Shown: piece by piece, positions 53,177 to 61,722 of the stretch
Numbering within the stretch: position 1 is the stretch's first letter
Layout: the number at the start of each line of letters is the position of its first letter
Assembly (NCBI RefSeq): GCF_034427435.1
Contig: NZ_JAXQNP010000003.1
Span: 1,116,001-1,180,000 of the forward strand
Length of the DNA stretch: 64,000 nucleotides
Source of the DNA: Nitrospirillum sp034427435
GTDB taxonomy: Bacteria; Pseudomonadota; Alphaproteobacteria; Azospirillales; Azospirillaceae
Reading direction: 5' to 3'
Position numbers and translations under genes: made by a program
The notes under the pieces: model-generated
What the model saw: only the letters and a program-made list of their open reading frames with translations
Told to the model about the DNA's origin: nothing
The model's database searches: none

Positions 53177-54069
53177 GGCGCGGTCCCCTTCTCTTCCATT
53201 GGGCCGTCCGGACTGCCCGCGAAGACCCGGCTGGCCAGGATGTCCTCCGCCTCGATCAGGGTCAGGTCGTCGACGGACAGCGGGCCGTCGTCGCGCTGGA
53301 ACAGGCGGCTGGCCTGGCGCAGCCGGGCGCGGTCCAGGGCGTTGCGGATGGAGCGGCCATTGGCGAAATGCGGTTGGCCCCGGCGCAGGGCGATATATTG
53401 GGCGAACACCGCCTTGGCCCGGGGGCTGAAGCGATAGTTCATGCTGTCCAACTGCCGCTCCCCGATCTCCAGCAGCTCCTCCTCGCCATAGTCGGGGAAG
53501 TCAATATGGTGGGCCACGCGGGACCGGAAGCCGGGGTTGGCCTGGAAGAAGCGGTCCATGCGGTCGGCATAGCCGGCCAGGATGACCACCAGGTCGTCGC
53601 GCTGGTTCTCCATGACCTGCAGCAGGATCTCGATGGCCTCCTGGCCATAGTCGCGCTCGTTCTCCGGCCGGTAGAGGTAATAGGCCTCGTCGATGAACAG
53701 CACGCCGCCGGCGGCGCGCTTCAGCACCTCCTTCGTCTTGGGCGCGGTGTGGCCGATGTATTGGCCCACCAGGTCATCGCGGGTGACGGTCACCAGGTGC
53801 CCGCGCCGGACATAGCCCAGCCGGTGCAGGATGGCGGCCATCTTCAGCGCCAGGGTGGTCTTGCCCGTGCCGGGATTGCCGGTGAAGCTCATGTGCAGGG
53901 TGGGGGCGCCCACCGCCAGGCCGAAGCGCTGGCGCGCCCTGTCCACCAGCAGCAAGGCCGCGATCTCGCGCAGCCGCCCCTTGATGGGCGCCAGGCCCAC
54001 CATCTCCCGGTCCAACTGGTCGAAGATTTCCGGCAGGCCGGAGGCTTCGAAGTCGGCGCGCAAGTCCAT
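53173..54069 (-). CDS. cbbX: Red-type RuBisCO activase
   Basis: 298 residues from the ATG giving MDLRADFEASGLP. An AAA+ ATPase that pulls inhibitory sugar phosphates from form IC RuBisCO. Walker A is GNPGTGKT (residues 64-71), Walker B VLFIDEA (~123-129), and the pore loop YIGHTAPKTKEVL and sensor GYADRMDRF are present. Sequence upstream of this Met continues in frame, without a start codon, as LKAVPPDAADAAPAASGA, while an ATG overlapping the cbbS stop (54134-54132) is one base out of frame across a CCCCC run (54123-54127). The authentic start may therefore be that ATG, with an indel in between. Confidence 0.9.
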   Translation of the reverse strand: MDLRADFEASGLPEIFDQLDREMVGLAPIKGRLREIAALLLVDRARQRFGLAVGAPTLHMSFTGNPGTGKTTLALKMAAILHRLGYVRRGHLVTVTRDDLVGQYIGHTAPKTKEVLKRAAGGVLFIDEAYYLYRPENERDYGQEAIEILLQVMENQRDDLVVILAGYADRMDRFFQANPGFRSRVAHHIDFPDYGEEELLEIGERQLDSMNYRFSPRAKAVFAQYIALRRGQPHFANGRSIRNALDRARLRQASRLFQRDDGPLSVDDLTLIEAEDILASRVFAGSPDGPMEEKGTAP

Positions 54070-54133
54070 GGCGCCGGATGCCGCCGGCGCCGCGTCGGCG
54101 GCGTCCGGCGGGACCGCTTTCAGGGGGCGGCCA

Positions 54134-54553
54134 TCACGAATACCGCTCCCCTTCCGGCAACTGGGCGGCATAGGCGCGGGTGCTGTAGCGCACGCGCCGC
54201 CCGTCATGTTCCTGCCGGTCCAGGCCGAAGCCGGGCTCGTTGGCTGGCCGGTTGGCGATGAAGGACAGGCGCACGCTCTCCCACCCATGGCTGGCGTCGA
54301 AGCCGGAGATGCGGATGTAGCGGTCGCCATAGACCTTGCGGCAGGACGCCAGCTCCCCCATCACCCCGGCGGCGTCGCGGATGTCGAACATGGGCATGCC
54401 CCACATGTCCCAGTAGGTGTTGCGGGGGTGGGGGTCGTCCGTGAACTCGATGTTCACCGCCCAGCCGTTGTCGATGCAGTACTGCACCTGGGCCGTGATC
54501 TGCTCGTCCGTCAGGTCGGGCAGGAAGGAGAAGGTTCCTTGGGTGACGCGCAT
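54134..54553 (-). CDS. cbbS: RuBisCO small subunit, form IC
   Basis: 139 residues, the longer length typical of red-type small subunits. MRVTQGTFSFLPDLTDEQI, YCIDNGWAVNIEFTDDPHPRNTYWDMWGMPMFD and the C-terminal hairpin extension (GFGLDRQEHDGRRVRYSTRAYAAQLPEGERYS) are diagnostic of form IC/ID. It caps the L8S8 holoenzyme. The gene is 129 bases downstream of cbbL across a row of hairpins. Confidence 0.97.
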   Translation of the reverse strand: MRVTQGTFSFLPDLTDEQITAQVQYCIDNGWAVNIEFTDDPHPRNTYWDMWGMPMFDIRDAAGVMGELASCRKVYGDRYIRISGFDASHGWESVRLSFIANRPANEPGFGLDRQEHDGRRVRYSTRAYAAQLPEGERYS

Positions 54554-54583
54554 GACGATTTCCTCGGTCGAAGGTGAGATGCA

Positions 54584-54665
54584 CCGGCGGCATTCGTGCC
54601 GCCGGAGGCTGGCGACCGCCAGCCCGGACCGGTCAGGTCCGTAAGGCCAGGCCGCGAATGCGGCC
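54584..54665. repeat. Row of four hairpins between cbbL and cbbS
   Basis: Four short inverted repeats are packed in 82 bases: 54584-54592 with 54597-54605 (9 bp, loop TTCG), 54607-54613 with 54618-54624 (loop GACC), 54626-54630 with 54636-54640, and 54650-54655 with 54660-54665 (loop GAAT). They would fold in the mRNA between the large- and small-subunit genes. Confidence 0.6.
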
Positions 54666-54682
54666 GCCCGCTGTTGAGGGCA

Positions 54683-56140
54683 TCAGCCGGAGACGCTGGC
54701 GGTGGGCACGAAATCCGGTGAGTCGGTTGAGGTGTAGTTGAAGGTCACGTCCTTCCAGACGTCCAAGGCCTGGCGCAGGGGCGTGCAGTGGCGGCTGGCG
54801 GCGGCCAGGATGTCCGGCCCCTCGGCCAATATGTCGCGGCCCTCGTTGCGGGCCAGCACCATGGCCTCCAGCGCGACGCGGTTGGCGGTGGCGCCGGCCT
54901 GGATGCCCATGGGGTGGCCGATGGTGCCGCCGCCGAACTGCAGCACCACGTCGTCGCCGAACAAATCCAGCAACTGGTGCATCTGCCCGGCATGAATGCC
55001 GCCCGACGCCACCGGCATGGTCTTGCGCAGCGAGGCGAAGGACTGGTCGAAGAAGATGCCGTTCTCCAGCCGCTGGGGCAGGAAGTCCTCACGGCAGATG
55101 TCGTAATAGCCCTTGGTGGTGGCGGGGTCGCCCTCCAGCTTGCCCACCACGGTGCCGGCGTGGATGTGGTCCACGCCCGCCAGCCGCATCCATTTGGCGA
55201 TGACGCGGAAGGACACGCCGTGGCTCTTTTGCCGGGTGTAGGTGGAATGGCCGGCGCGGTGCAGGTGCAGGATCATGTCGTTGCGCCGCGCCCATTTCGA
55301 CATGGACTGGATGGCGGTGTAGCCGATGACCAGGTCGATCATGACGATGGTCGACCCGATGGACTTGGCGAACTCCGCCCGCTCGTACATGTCCTCCATG
55401 GTGGCGGCGGTCACGTTGAGATAGGTGCCCTTGATCTCGCCCGTCGCCGCCTGGGCGCGGTTCACCGCCTCCATGCAATAGAGGAAGCGGTCGCGCCAGT
55501 GCATGAAGGGTTGGGAATTGATGTTCTCGTCATCCTTGGTGAAGTCCAGGCCGCCCTTCAGCGCCTCATAGACCACGCGGCCGTAGTTGCGGCCCGACAG
55601 GCCCAGCTTGGGCTTCACCGTGGCGCCCAGCAGGGGGCGGCCGAACTTGTCCAACCGTTCCCGCTCCACAACGATGCCGGTGGGCGGGCCGTCGAAGGTC
55701 TTCACATAGGCCACCGGCAGGCGCATGTCCTCCAGCCGCAGGGCCTTCAGCGGCTTGAAGCCGAACACATTGCCGATGATGGACGCCGTCAGGTTGGCGA
55801 TCGATCCGGGTTCGAAAAGATCGATGTCATAGGCGATGTAGGCGAACCAGCTGTCGGGCGATCCCGGCACGGGGTCCACCCGGTGGGCCTTGGCGCGGTA
55901 CTTGTCACAGGCGGTCAGCCGGTCGGTCCACACCACCGTCCAGGTGGCGGTGGAGGATTCGCCCGCCACGGCGGCGGCGGCCTCGATGGGGTCCACCCCG
56001 TCCTGTGGCGTGATGCGGAACACGGCGATGACGTCGGTGTCCTTGGGCTCGTAATCCGGCTGCCAGTAGCCCATGTCCCGGTACTTCATGACGCCGGCGG
56101 CATAGCGGTCGCGGCGGTCCCTGTTGTCGATGGCGTTCAT
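54683..56140 (-). CDS. cbbL: RuBisCO large subunit, form IC
   Basis: 485 residues. Carboxylates ribulose 1,5-bisphosphate. Active-site motifs are intact: TVKPKLGLSGRNYGRV, GGLDFTKDDENINSQPF with the carbamylated Lys202, HLHRAGHSTYTRQKSHG, loop-6 VVGKLEGDP and GGGTIGHPMGIQAGATANRVALEA. The N-terminus (NDRDRRDRYAAGVMKYRDMGYWQPDYEPKDTDV-like) and the neighbouring cbbX and long cbbS identify the red-type (form IC) enzyme of alpha/beta-proteobacteria. Good ribosome-binding site GGAGG; its leader carries a repeat also found before cbbA. Confidence 0.98.
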   Translation of the reverse strand: MNAIDNRDRRDRYAAGVMKYRDMGYWQPDYEPKDTDVIAVFRITPQDGVDPIEAAAAVAGESSTATWTVVWTDRLTACDKYRAKAHRVDPVPGSPDSWFAYIAYDIDLFEPGSIANLTASIIGNVFGFKPLKALRLEDMRLPVAYVKTFDGPPTGIVVERERLDKFGRPLLGATVKPKLGLSGRNYGRVVYEALKGGLDFTKDDENINSQPFMHWRDRFLYCMEAVNRAQAATGEIKGTYLNVTAATMEDMYERAEFAKSIGSTIVMIDLVIGYTAIQSMSKWARRNDMILHLHRAGHSTYTRQKSHGVSFRVIAKWMRLAGVDHIHAGTVVGKLEGDPATTKGYYDICREDFLPQRLENGIFFDQSFASLRKTMPVASGGIHAGQMHQLLDLFGDDVVLQFGGGTIGHPMGIQAGATANRVALEAMVLARNEGRDILAEGPDILAAASRHCTPLRQALDVWKDVTFNYTSTDSPDFVPTASVSG

Positions 56141-56147
56141 GGTGTCC

Positions 56148-56228
56148 TCCTCAAGCGCCGACGGGGCATCCGCCCCTTGGCTTTCCTCGATTTCCAGTCC
56201 GCTGACGCTCCCCGGAAATCTCCGGCGG
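56148..56228 (-). repeat. ~80-base leader repeat, copy A (5' of cbbL)
   Basis: On the coding strand it contains a GATTTCC...GGAAATC hairpin and a GGGGCGGATGCCCC hairpin, ending just before the cbbL ribosome-binding site. Most positions match copy B at 57397-57477, in the same orientation relative to the following gene. Confidence 0.8.
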
Positions 56229-56288
56229 CCCCTTTACGCAAACAGCGGTCGCGTCCTAGGGTTTAGGTGCGTGGCGGGATGGTGGCGG

Positions 56289-57374
56289 TTACTCAGCCGC
56301 TACCGGCGTCCGGCCCAACTGGGGGTCCAGGGCGCCGGTGGCGTAGCGCTTGGCCATGGTGGCCATGGGCAGGGGCGTGATGCGGCTGGCGTTGCCGGCG
56401 GCGCCGAACTGCTCGAACCGGTCGCGGCACAGCGCCCGCATGGCGTCCATGGCCGGCTTCAGGAACTTGCGCGGGTCGAACTCCGCCGGGTTCTGCGTCG
56501 CCGTTTTGCGGAACTGCACCGCCATGGCCAGGCGGCAGTCGGTGTCGATGTTGATCTTGCGCACGCCGAAGCGGATGCCGCGCACGATCTCCTCCACCGG
56601 CACGCCCCAGGTGCGGGGCATCTGGCCGCCATAGGCGTTGAACAGGTCCTGCAATTCCTGGGGCACGGATGAGCTGCCGTGCATCACCAGGTGGGTGTTG
56701 GGCAGCCGCGCATGGATGGCCTCCACCACGTCCATGGCCAGGATGTCGCCATCCGGCTGGCGCGAGAATTTGTAGGCGCCGTGCGAGGTGCCCATGGCGA
56801 TGGCCAGCGCGTCCACGCGGGTGGCGGCGACGAAGTCCAGCGCCTGGTCGGGGTCGGTGCACAGCTGGTCCAGCGACAGCACGCCCTCGGCGCCGTGGCC
56901 GTCCTCCGCCTCGCCCTGGCCCGTCTCCAGGCTGCCCAGCACGCCCAGTTCCCCCTCCACCGAGGCGCCCACCCAGTGGGCCGCCTCCGCCACGCGGCGG
57001 GTGATGTCGACGTTGTACTCATAGGATGCCGGCGTCTTGGCGTCGGCCATCAACGACCCGTCCATCATGACGGAGGTGAAGCCGTGTTGCAGGGCGGTCA
57101 GGCAGGTGGCCTCGCTGTTGCCGTGGTCCTGGTGCAGGCACAGCGGGATGGTGGGGTAGAGGGCCTCCAGCGCGTCGATCATATGGGCCAGCATGAGGTC
57201 GCCGGCATAGGACCGGGCGCCCCGGCTGGCCTGCAGGATGACGGGCGCGTCCACCTGGGCGGCGGCCTCCATGACCGCCAGGCCCTGTTCCATGTTGTTG
57301 ATGTTGAAAGCGGGAACGCCGTAGTCGCGCTCCGCCGCGTGATCCAGCAACTGACGCAAGGTGATGCGGGCCAT
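56289..57374 (-). CDS. cbbA: Fructose-bisphosphate aldolase, class II
   Basis: 361 residues from MARITLRQLLDHAAERDYGVPAFNINN; the open frame continues upstream into non-coding sequence. Zinc-dependent aldolase that also acts on sedoheptulose bisphosphate in the Calvin cycle. LCLHQDHGNSEATC carries a zinc His and catalytic Asp, VEGELGVLGSLETG a metal Glu, and GTSHGAYKF and VMHGSSSVPQ the other histidines. Length and the RQLLDHAAERDYGVPAFN start match CbbA/Fba of alphaproteobacteria. Confidence 0.97.
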   Translation of the reverse strand: MARITLRQLLDHAAERDYGVPAFNINNMEQGLAVMEAAAQVDAPVILQASRGARSYAGDLMLAHMIDALEALYPTIPLCLHQDHGNSEATCLTALQHGFTSVMMDGSLMADAKTPASYEYNVDITRRVAEAAHWVGASVEGELGVLGSLETGQGEAEDGHGAEGVLSLDQLCTDPDQALDFVAATRVDALAIAMGTSHGAYKFSRQPDGDILAMDVVEAIHARLPNTHLVMHGSSSVPQELQDLFNAYGGQMPRTWGVPVEEIVRGIRFGVRKINIDTDCRLAMAVQFRKTATQNPAEFDPRKFLKPAMDAMRALCRDRFEQFGAAGNASRITPLPMATMAKRYATGALDPQLGRTPVAAE

Positions 57375-57396
57375 TGTGGGGTGCTCCCTTTCGTGT

Positions 57397-57477
57397 TCCT
57401 CAAGCGCCGGCGGGGCATCGCCCCTTGGCTTGTCCTCGCTTTCCAGTTCGCTGACGTTCCCCGGAAATCTCAGGCGG
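57397..57477 (-). repeat. ~80-base leader repeat, copy B (5' of cbbA)
   Basis: Matches copy A (56148-56228) at most positions, including the GGGGC...GCCCC hairpin and the flanking TTTCCGGGGA segment. It begins inside the last codons of the transketolase gene and ends 23 bases before the cbbA start. Confidence 0.8.
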
Positions 57478-59490
57478 TGGCGACGCGGGCGCGGACGGCG
57501 GCCATGATGGCGTCGACGGTGATGCCGAAATGGCGGTAGAGGTCTGGCGCGGGGGCGGAGGCGCCGAAGCCCTCCATCCCGATGAAGGCGCCCTGGTCGC
57601 CCAGCCAGCGGTCCCAACCGAAGCGCACCGCCGCCTCCACCCCGATGCGGGGCGCGCTGCCCAGCACCAGGGCGCGGTTGGCGGGCGGCTGCCGCTCGAA
57701 CAGGTCCCAGCAGGGCATGGACACCACGGCGGTGGCGATGCCCTCCTTGGCCAGACGCTCGGCCGCCTCCACCGCCAGGGCCACCTCCGACCCGGTGGCC
57801 AGCAGGGTGGCGTCGCGCGGCCCCGGCGTCTCGCGCAGGATGTAGGCGCCGGTGGCGCTGCGGTTCCAGGTGGCGTCGCGGCGCAGGGTGGGCAGGTCCT
57901 GGCGCGACAGGCACAGGGCCGACGGCGTGCCGGGACTGGCCAGGGCCAATTCCCAGCACTCTGCCGTCTCTACCGCGTCGGCGGGGCGGAAGACGTGCAG
58001 GTTGGGTGTGGCGCGCAGCATGGCCAGGTGCTCCACCGGCTGGTGGGTGGGCCCGTCCTCCCCAGGCCGATGCTGTCATGGGTCAGCACATGGATGACGC
58101 GCACGCCCATCAGGGCGGACAGGCGGATGGCGCCTCGGGCATAGTCGGAGAACACCAGGAAGGTGCCGCCATAGGGGATGAGGCCACCATGCAGGGCCAG
58201 GCCGTTCATGACGGCGGCCATGGCATGCTCGCGGATGCCGTAGTGGATGTAGCGTCCGGCGTAGGCGTCCGCCGTCATCGCCTCCATCCCCTTGGTCTGC
58301 GTCAGGTTGGAATGCGTCAGGTCGGCGGAGCCGCCCACCGTCAGGTCGGTGGCGGCGTTCACCACCCCCAGGACCAGTTGCGAGGCCTTGCGCGTCGCCA
58401 TCGTCGGCCGGCTCTGTGCCAACTCCTGCCGATAGGCGGCCAGGGCGTCGGCCAGCTCCGGCCCCGCGTCGGTCGCCATGACCCGTTGGAAATCCAGGCG
58501 GGATGGATGGGCGGCCAGCCGCCGCTCCCACGCCTCCCGCGCTTGGCCGCCCGCCTGGGCCACGGCGCGCCAGGCGGCCAGGATGTCGTCGGGCACGGTG
58601 AAGGGCGGGCTGTTCCAGCCCAGGGCCCGGGCCGCGCCCTGCGCCTCCTCCGCCCCCAGGGGGGCACCGTGCACGCCGCAGGTGCCCGCCTTGGTGGGCG
58701 CGCCATAGCCGATGACGCTGCGGCAGGCGATCAGGGTGGGGCGGTCGCTGGCCTGGGCCCGGACCAGGGCGGCCTCGATGGCCGCATGGTCGTAGGCGTC
58801 CACCCGGTCCACCGCCCAGCCGGAGGCGGTGAACCGGGCCAGCTGGTCGGTGCGGGTGGACAGGCGGGTGGTGCCGTCGATGGTGATGCCGTTGTCGTCC
58901 CACAGCACGATCAGGCGGGACAGCCGCAACTGGCCGGCCAGGTCGATGGCCTCCTGGCTGATGCCCTCCATCAGGCAGCCGTCACCGGCGATGACATAGG
59001 TGCGGTGGTCGACCAGGGCGTCGCCGAAGCGCGCGTTCAGGTGCCGCTCCGCCAGGGCCATGCCCACGGCGGTGGTGAGGCCCTGGCCCAGGGGGCCGGT
59101 GGTGGTCTCAATGCCCTGGGCATGGCCGTATTCCGGGTGCCCCGCCGCGCGGGAGCCCCACTGGCGGAAGCGTTTCAGCTCCTCCAGCCCCATGTCGGCG
59201 TAGCCCAGCAGGTGGTGCAGGGCGTATTGCAGCATGCTGCCGTGGCCGGCCGACAGCACGAAGCGGTCGCGGTCGGGCCAGTCGGGCCGCGCCGGGTCCA
59301 GGCGCAGGACCCGGGTGAACAGCACGGTGGCGACGTCGGCCATGCCCATGGGCATGCCGGGGTGGCCGGACTTCGCCGCCTCCACCCCCGCCACCGCCAG
59401 CATACGGACGGCGTTGGCCATGTCGGCCAGATCGGGGAGGGCCTCGGGCTCGGCGGTTTCAACTTGGCGCAGCGATAGGGTGGGCGTCAT
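57470..59490 (-). pseudogene. cbbT: Transketolase, split by a one-base frameshift
   Basis: The full transketolase is present but in two frames: 59490 to about 58060 (N-terminal ~477 residues) and about 58063 to 57470 (C-terminal ~195). The thiamine-diphosphate motif (GDGCLMEGISQEAIDLAGQLRL) and the pyrimidine-domain YIHYGIREHAMAAVMNGLALHGG are intact. At 58060-58063 the reading should be SIGLGEDGPTHQPVEHL but a run of four G on the coding strand appears to lack one base, giving SIGLGRTGPPTSRW. No other damage is seen, so this is either a sequencing error or a very recent mutation. Transketolase is needed for RuBP regeneration, and the operon is otherwise intact. Confidence 0.9.
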
Positions 59491-59502
59491 TTCCTGGCCT
59501 CC

Positions 59503-60378
59503 TCAACCGGCGCGGCGCTTGCGATCAACCAACTGCAGGATCAGCGGCGTCAGGATCAGCTGCATGGCGAGGTCGAGCTTGCCGCCCGGGATGACGATGG
59601 AATTGGCCCGCGACATGAAGCTGCCGGCGATCATGGACAGCAGGTAGGCGAAGTCGATGCCGCGCGGGTTGCGGAAGCGGATGACGACGATGGATTCGTC
59701 CGGGGTCGGTATCCACCGCGCGATGAAGGGGTTGGAGGTGTCGACCGTGGGCACCCGCTGGAAATTGATGTCCGTCTGGGTGAACTGCGGGCAGATGTAG
59801 CGGACATAGTCCGGCATGCGCCGCAGGATGGTGGTCATCACATCCTCGGTGCTGTAGCCGCGCAGGGTGCGGTCGCGGTGGATCTTCTGGATCCACTCCA
59901 GATTGATCACCGGCACCACGCCGATCTTCAGGTCCGCATGGCCGGCGATGTCATAGCCATCGGCCACCACCGCGCCGTGCAGGCCCTCGTAGAACAGCAG
60001 GTCGCTGGGGCCCGGCAGGTCCTCCCACGGGGTGAAGGTGCCCGGCGGGCAGCCGTAATGCTCGGCCTCCGCCGTGTCATGGACATAGTGGCGGGTGCGG
60101 CCGGTGCCGTCGTCGCCATAGCGGCGGAACAGCTCCTGCAACTCGCCCAGCAGGTTGGCCTGGGGGCCGAAGTGGCTGAAATGGTGGTCGCCGTCCTTGT
60201 CGGCCTGGGCGATGGCCTGTTTCATCTGCGCCCGGTCATAGCGGTGGTAGGCGTCACCGTCGACGCAGGCGGCGTTCACCCCCTCGCGGCGGAAGACCTG
60301 CTCGAATATCTGGCGGACGCTGGTGGTGCCGGCGCCCGATGACCCGGTGACGGAAATGATGGGGTGGCGGATGGACAT
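59503..60378 (-). CDS. cbbP: Phosphoribulokinase
   Basis: 291 residues. Phosphorylates ribulose 5-phosphate to RuBP, a hallmark Calvin-cycle step. The P-loop SVTGSSGAGTTSV (~9-21), VDGDAYHRYDRAQMK and FYEGLHGAVVADGYD match the bacterial octameric class I enzyme, and length agrees. It precedes cbbT by 12 bases and follows cbbF by 42, so it is inside the operon. Confidence 0.97.
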   Translation of the reverse strand: MSIRHPIISVTGSSGAGTTSVRQIFEQVFRREGVNAACVDGDAYHRYDRAQMKQAIAQADKDGDHHFSHFGPQANLLGELQELFRRYGDDGTGRTRHYVHDTAEAEHYGCPPGTFTPWEDLPGPSDLLFYEGLHGAVVADGYDIAGHADLKIGVVPVINLEWIQKIHRDRTLRGYSTEDVMTTILRRMPDYVRYICPQFTQTDINFQRVPTVDTSNPFIARWIPTPDESIVVIRFRNPRGIDFAYLLSMIAGSFMSRANSIVIPGGKLDLAMQLILTPLILQLVDRKRRAG

Positions 60379-60420
60379 GGCAGGGGACCTCCCGGTCTAG
60401 CGGCTCAAGGGGCAGGCCGG

Positions 60421-61554
60421 TCAGGCGCGCAGCAGGCCGCGTTGCCCGAACAGGGGCGCGCGGTCGGCCATGATGGCCGGGGCGGTATGGTGCTCGGCCA
60501 CGCGCCGCACCTCCGTTTGCGACCCGAAGACCAGGGCCGTGCGCTCATGCAGGTGGCGGGGCGTCAGGTCCAGGATGCGGTTCTGCCCATCGGTGGCGGC
60601 CCCGCCCGCCTGCTCGATGACCAGGGCGATGGGGTTGGCCTCATAGACCAGGCGCAGGCGGCCGCTGCGATAGCCCGGACGCTCGTCGGTGGGGTAGAGG
60701 TAGACGCCGCCCCGGCGCAGGATGCGGAAGGCGTCGGCCACCAGAGAGGCGATCCACCGCATGTTGTAGTTCTTGGCCCGTGGCCCGTCCGACCCCGCCA
60801 GGCAGTCGTCGACATAGGTGCGGATGCTGGGCGCCCAATGCCGCTGGTTCGAGGCGTTGATGGCGAATTCCTTGGTTTCCGCCATCACCGTCACCGGGCT
60901 GGTCATGCGCACGAATTCCGCCTTGGGCGTGCGCGGCGCCGGGGACGCCCAGCCGGCGCCGCCATGGACCGCTGGCAGCGGCTCCACCGGCCGCTTGTCC
61001 AGGAAGAAGATCTCGGTGCCCTCGCCCACGGTCAGCACCAGGGCCGTCTGTGGCCCATAGACCAGGAAGCCGGCCGCCAGTTGCCGGTGCCCCGGCTGCA
61101 GCAGCGAGGCGGCCGGGTCCGTCGCGTCCTCCACCCCCAGGATGGAGAAGATGGTGCCGACCGACACGTTGGTCTCGATGTTGCTGGACCCGTCCAGGGG
61201 ATCGATGGCCACCACCAGCGTGCCCGCCGGGTCCAGCAGGACCGGGGCGTCGCTTTCCTCCGACCCCACCACCGCCACCGGCGCGCCGGCCAGGCGGTCG
61301 ACGACGATGTCATGGGCGCGCAGATCCAGTTCCTTCTGGGTGTCGCCGTTGCTTTCGCCGCGCACCGCGGCCATCTCCCCCGCCAAGGGGCCCATGGCCA
61401 CCAGGTCGGCGATGGCCAGGCCGGCGTCGGCCAGGGCCAGGATGGTGCGCACGATATCCGCCCGCAGGCGGGTCCCACCGTTTTGGGCCTCACCGTTGTG
61501 GGTGGCCCCGCTCCAGGCAACCAGATGCCGCGCCAATGTCGTGGTGTTCGCCAT
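60421..61554 (-). CDS. cbbF: Fructose-1,6-bisphosphatase class I
   Basis: 377 residues. Hydrolyses fructose bisphosphate (and in the cycle sedoheptulose bisphosphate). The metal/substrate motif VAIDPLDGSSNIETNVSVGTIFSIL is complete, and GGVYLYPTDERPGYRSGRLRLVYEANPIALVIEQAGGAATDG near the C-terminus is typical. First gene of the minus-strand cbb operon, divergent from cbbR by 168 bases. Confidence 0.97.
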   Translation of the reverse strand: MANTTTLARHLVAWSGATHNGEAQNGGTRLRADIVRTILALADAGLAIADLVAMGPLAGEMAAVRGESNGDTQKELDLRAHDIVVDRLAGAPVAVVGSEESDAPVLLDPAGTLVVAIDPLDGSSNIETNVSVGTIFSILGVEDATDPAASLLQPGHRQLAAGFLVYGPQTALVLTVGEGTEIFFLDKRPVEPLPAVHGGAGWASPAPRTPKAEFVRMTSPVTVMAETKEFAINASNQRHWAPSIRTYVDDCLAGSDGPRAKNYNMRWIASLVADAFRILRRGGVYLYPTDERPGYRSGRLRLVYEANPIALVIEQAGGAATDGQNRILDLTPRHLHERTALVFGSQTEVRRVAEHHTAPAIMADRAPLFGQRGLLRA

Positions 61555-61660
61555 GATGTCCTCCCGCTTATGGGCGGGGTTCCCGTCCCCGCGTCGTTCC
61601 CGGCCCGTCTTGTTGTTGGCCGGCGTCGTTCTTGAGAGGCAGTGTGCGGACGATTGCCTT

Positions 61661-61707
61661 GTAAGAAAATTCGAATAAACTTAGCTTTCTATTCAGAATT
61701 TCTGAAA
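61661..61707. promoter_or_regulatory. Candidate CbbR operator in the cbbF/cbbR gap
   Basis: An AT-rich patch contains a perfect 7-bp inverted repeat TTCAGAA-T-TTCTGAA (61692-61706) and, 20 bases away, TAAGAAAATTCGAATAA (61662-61678). LysR-type regulators bind interrupted T-N11-A palindromes in such divergent promoters; assignment to CbbR is inferred. Confidence 0.5.
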
Positions 61708-61722
61708 GCGGGAGGCGGGCCC

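Noticed and set aside
57375..58079. Upstream extension of the aldolase reading frame to 58079
   Set aside because: It runs through the transketolase C-terminus in the wrong frame; the aldolase family starts at MARITLRQ.
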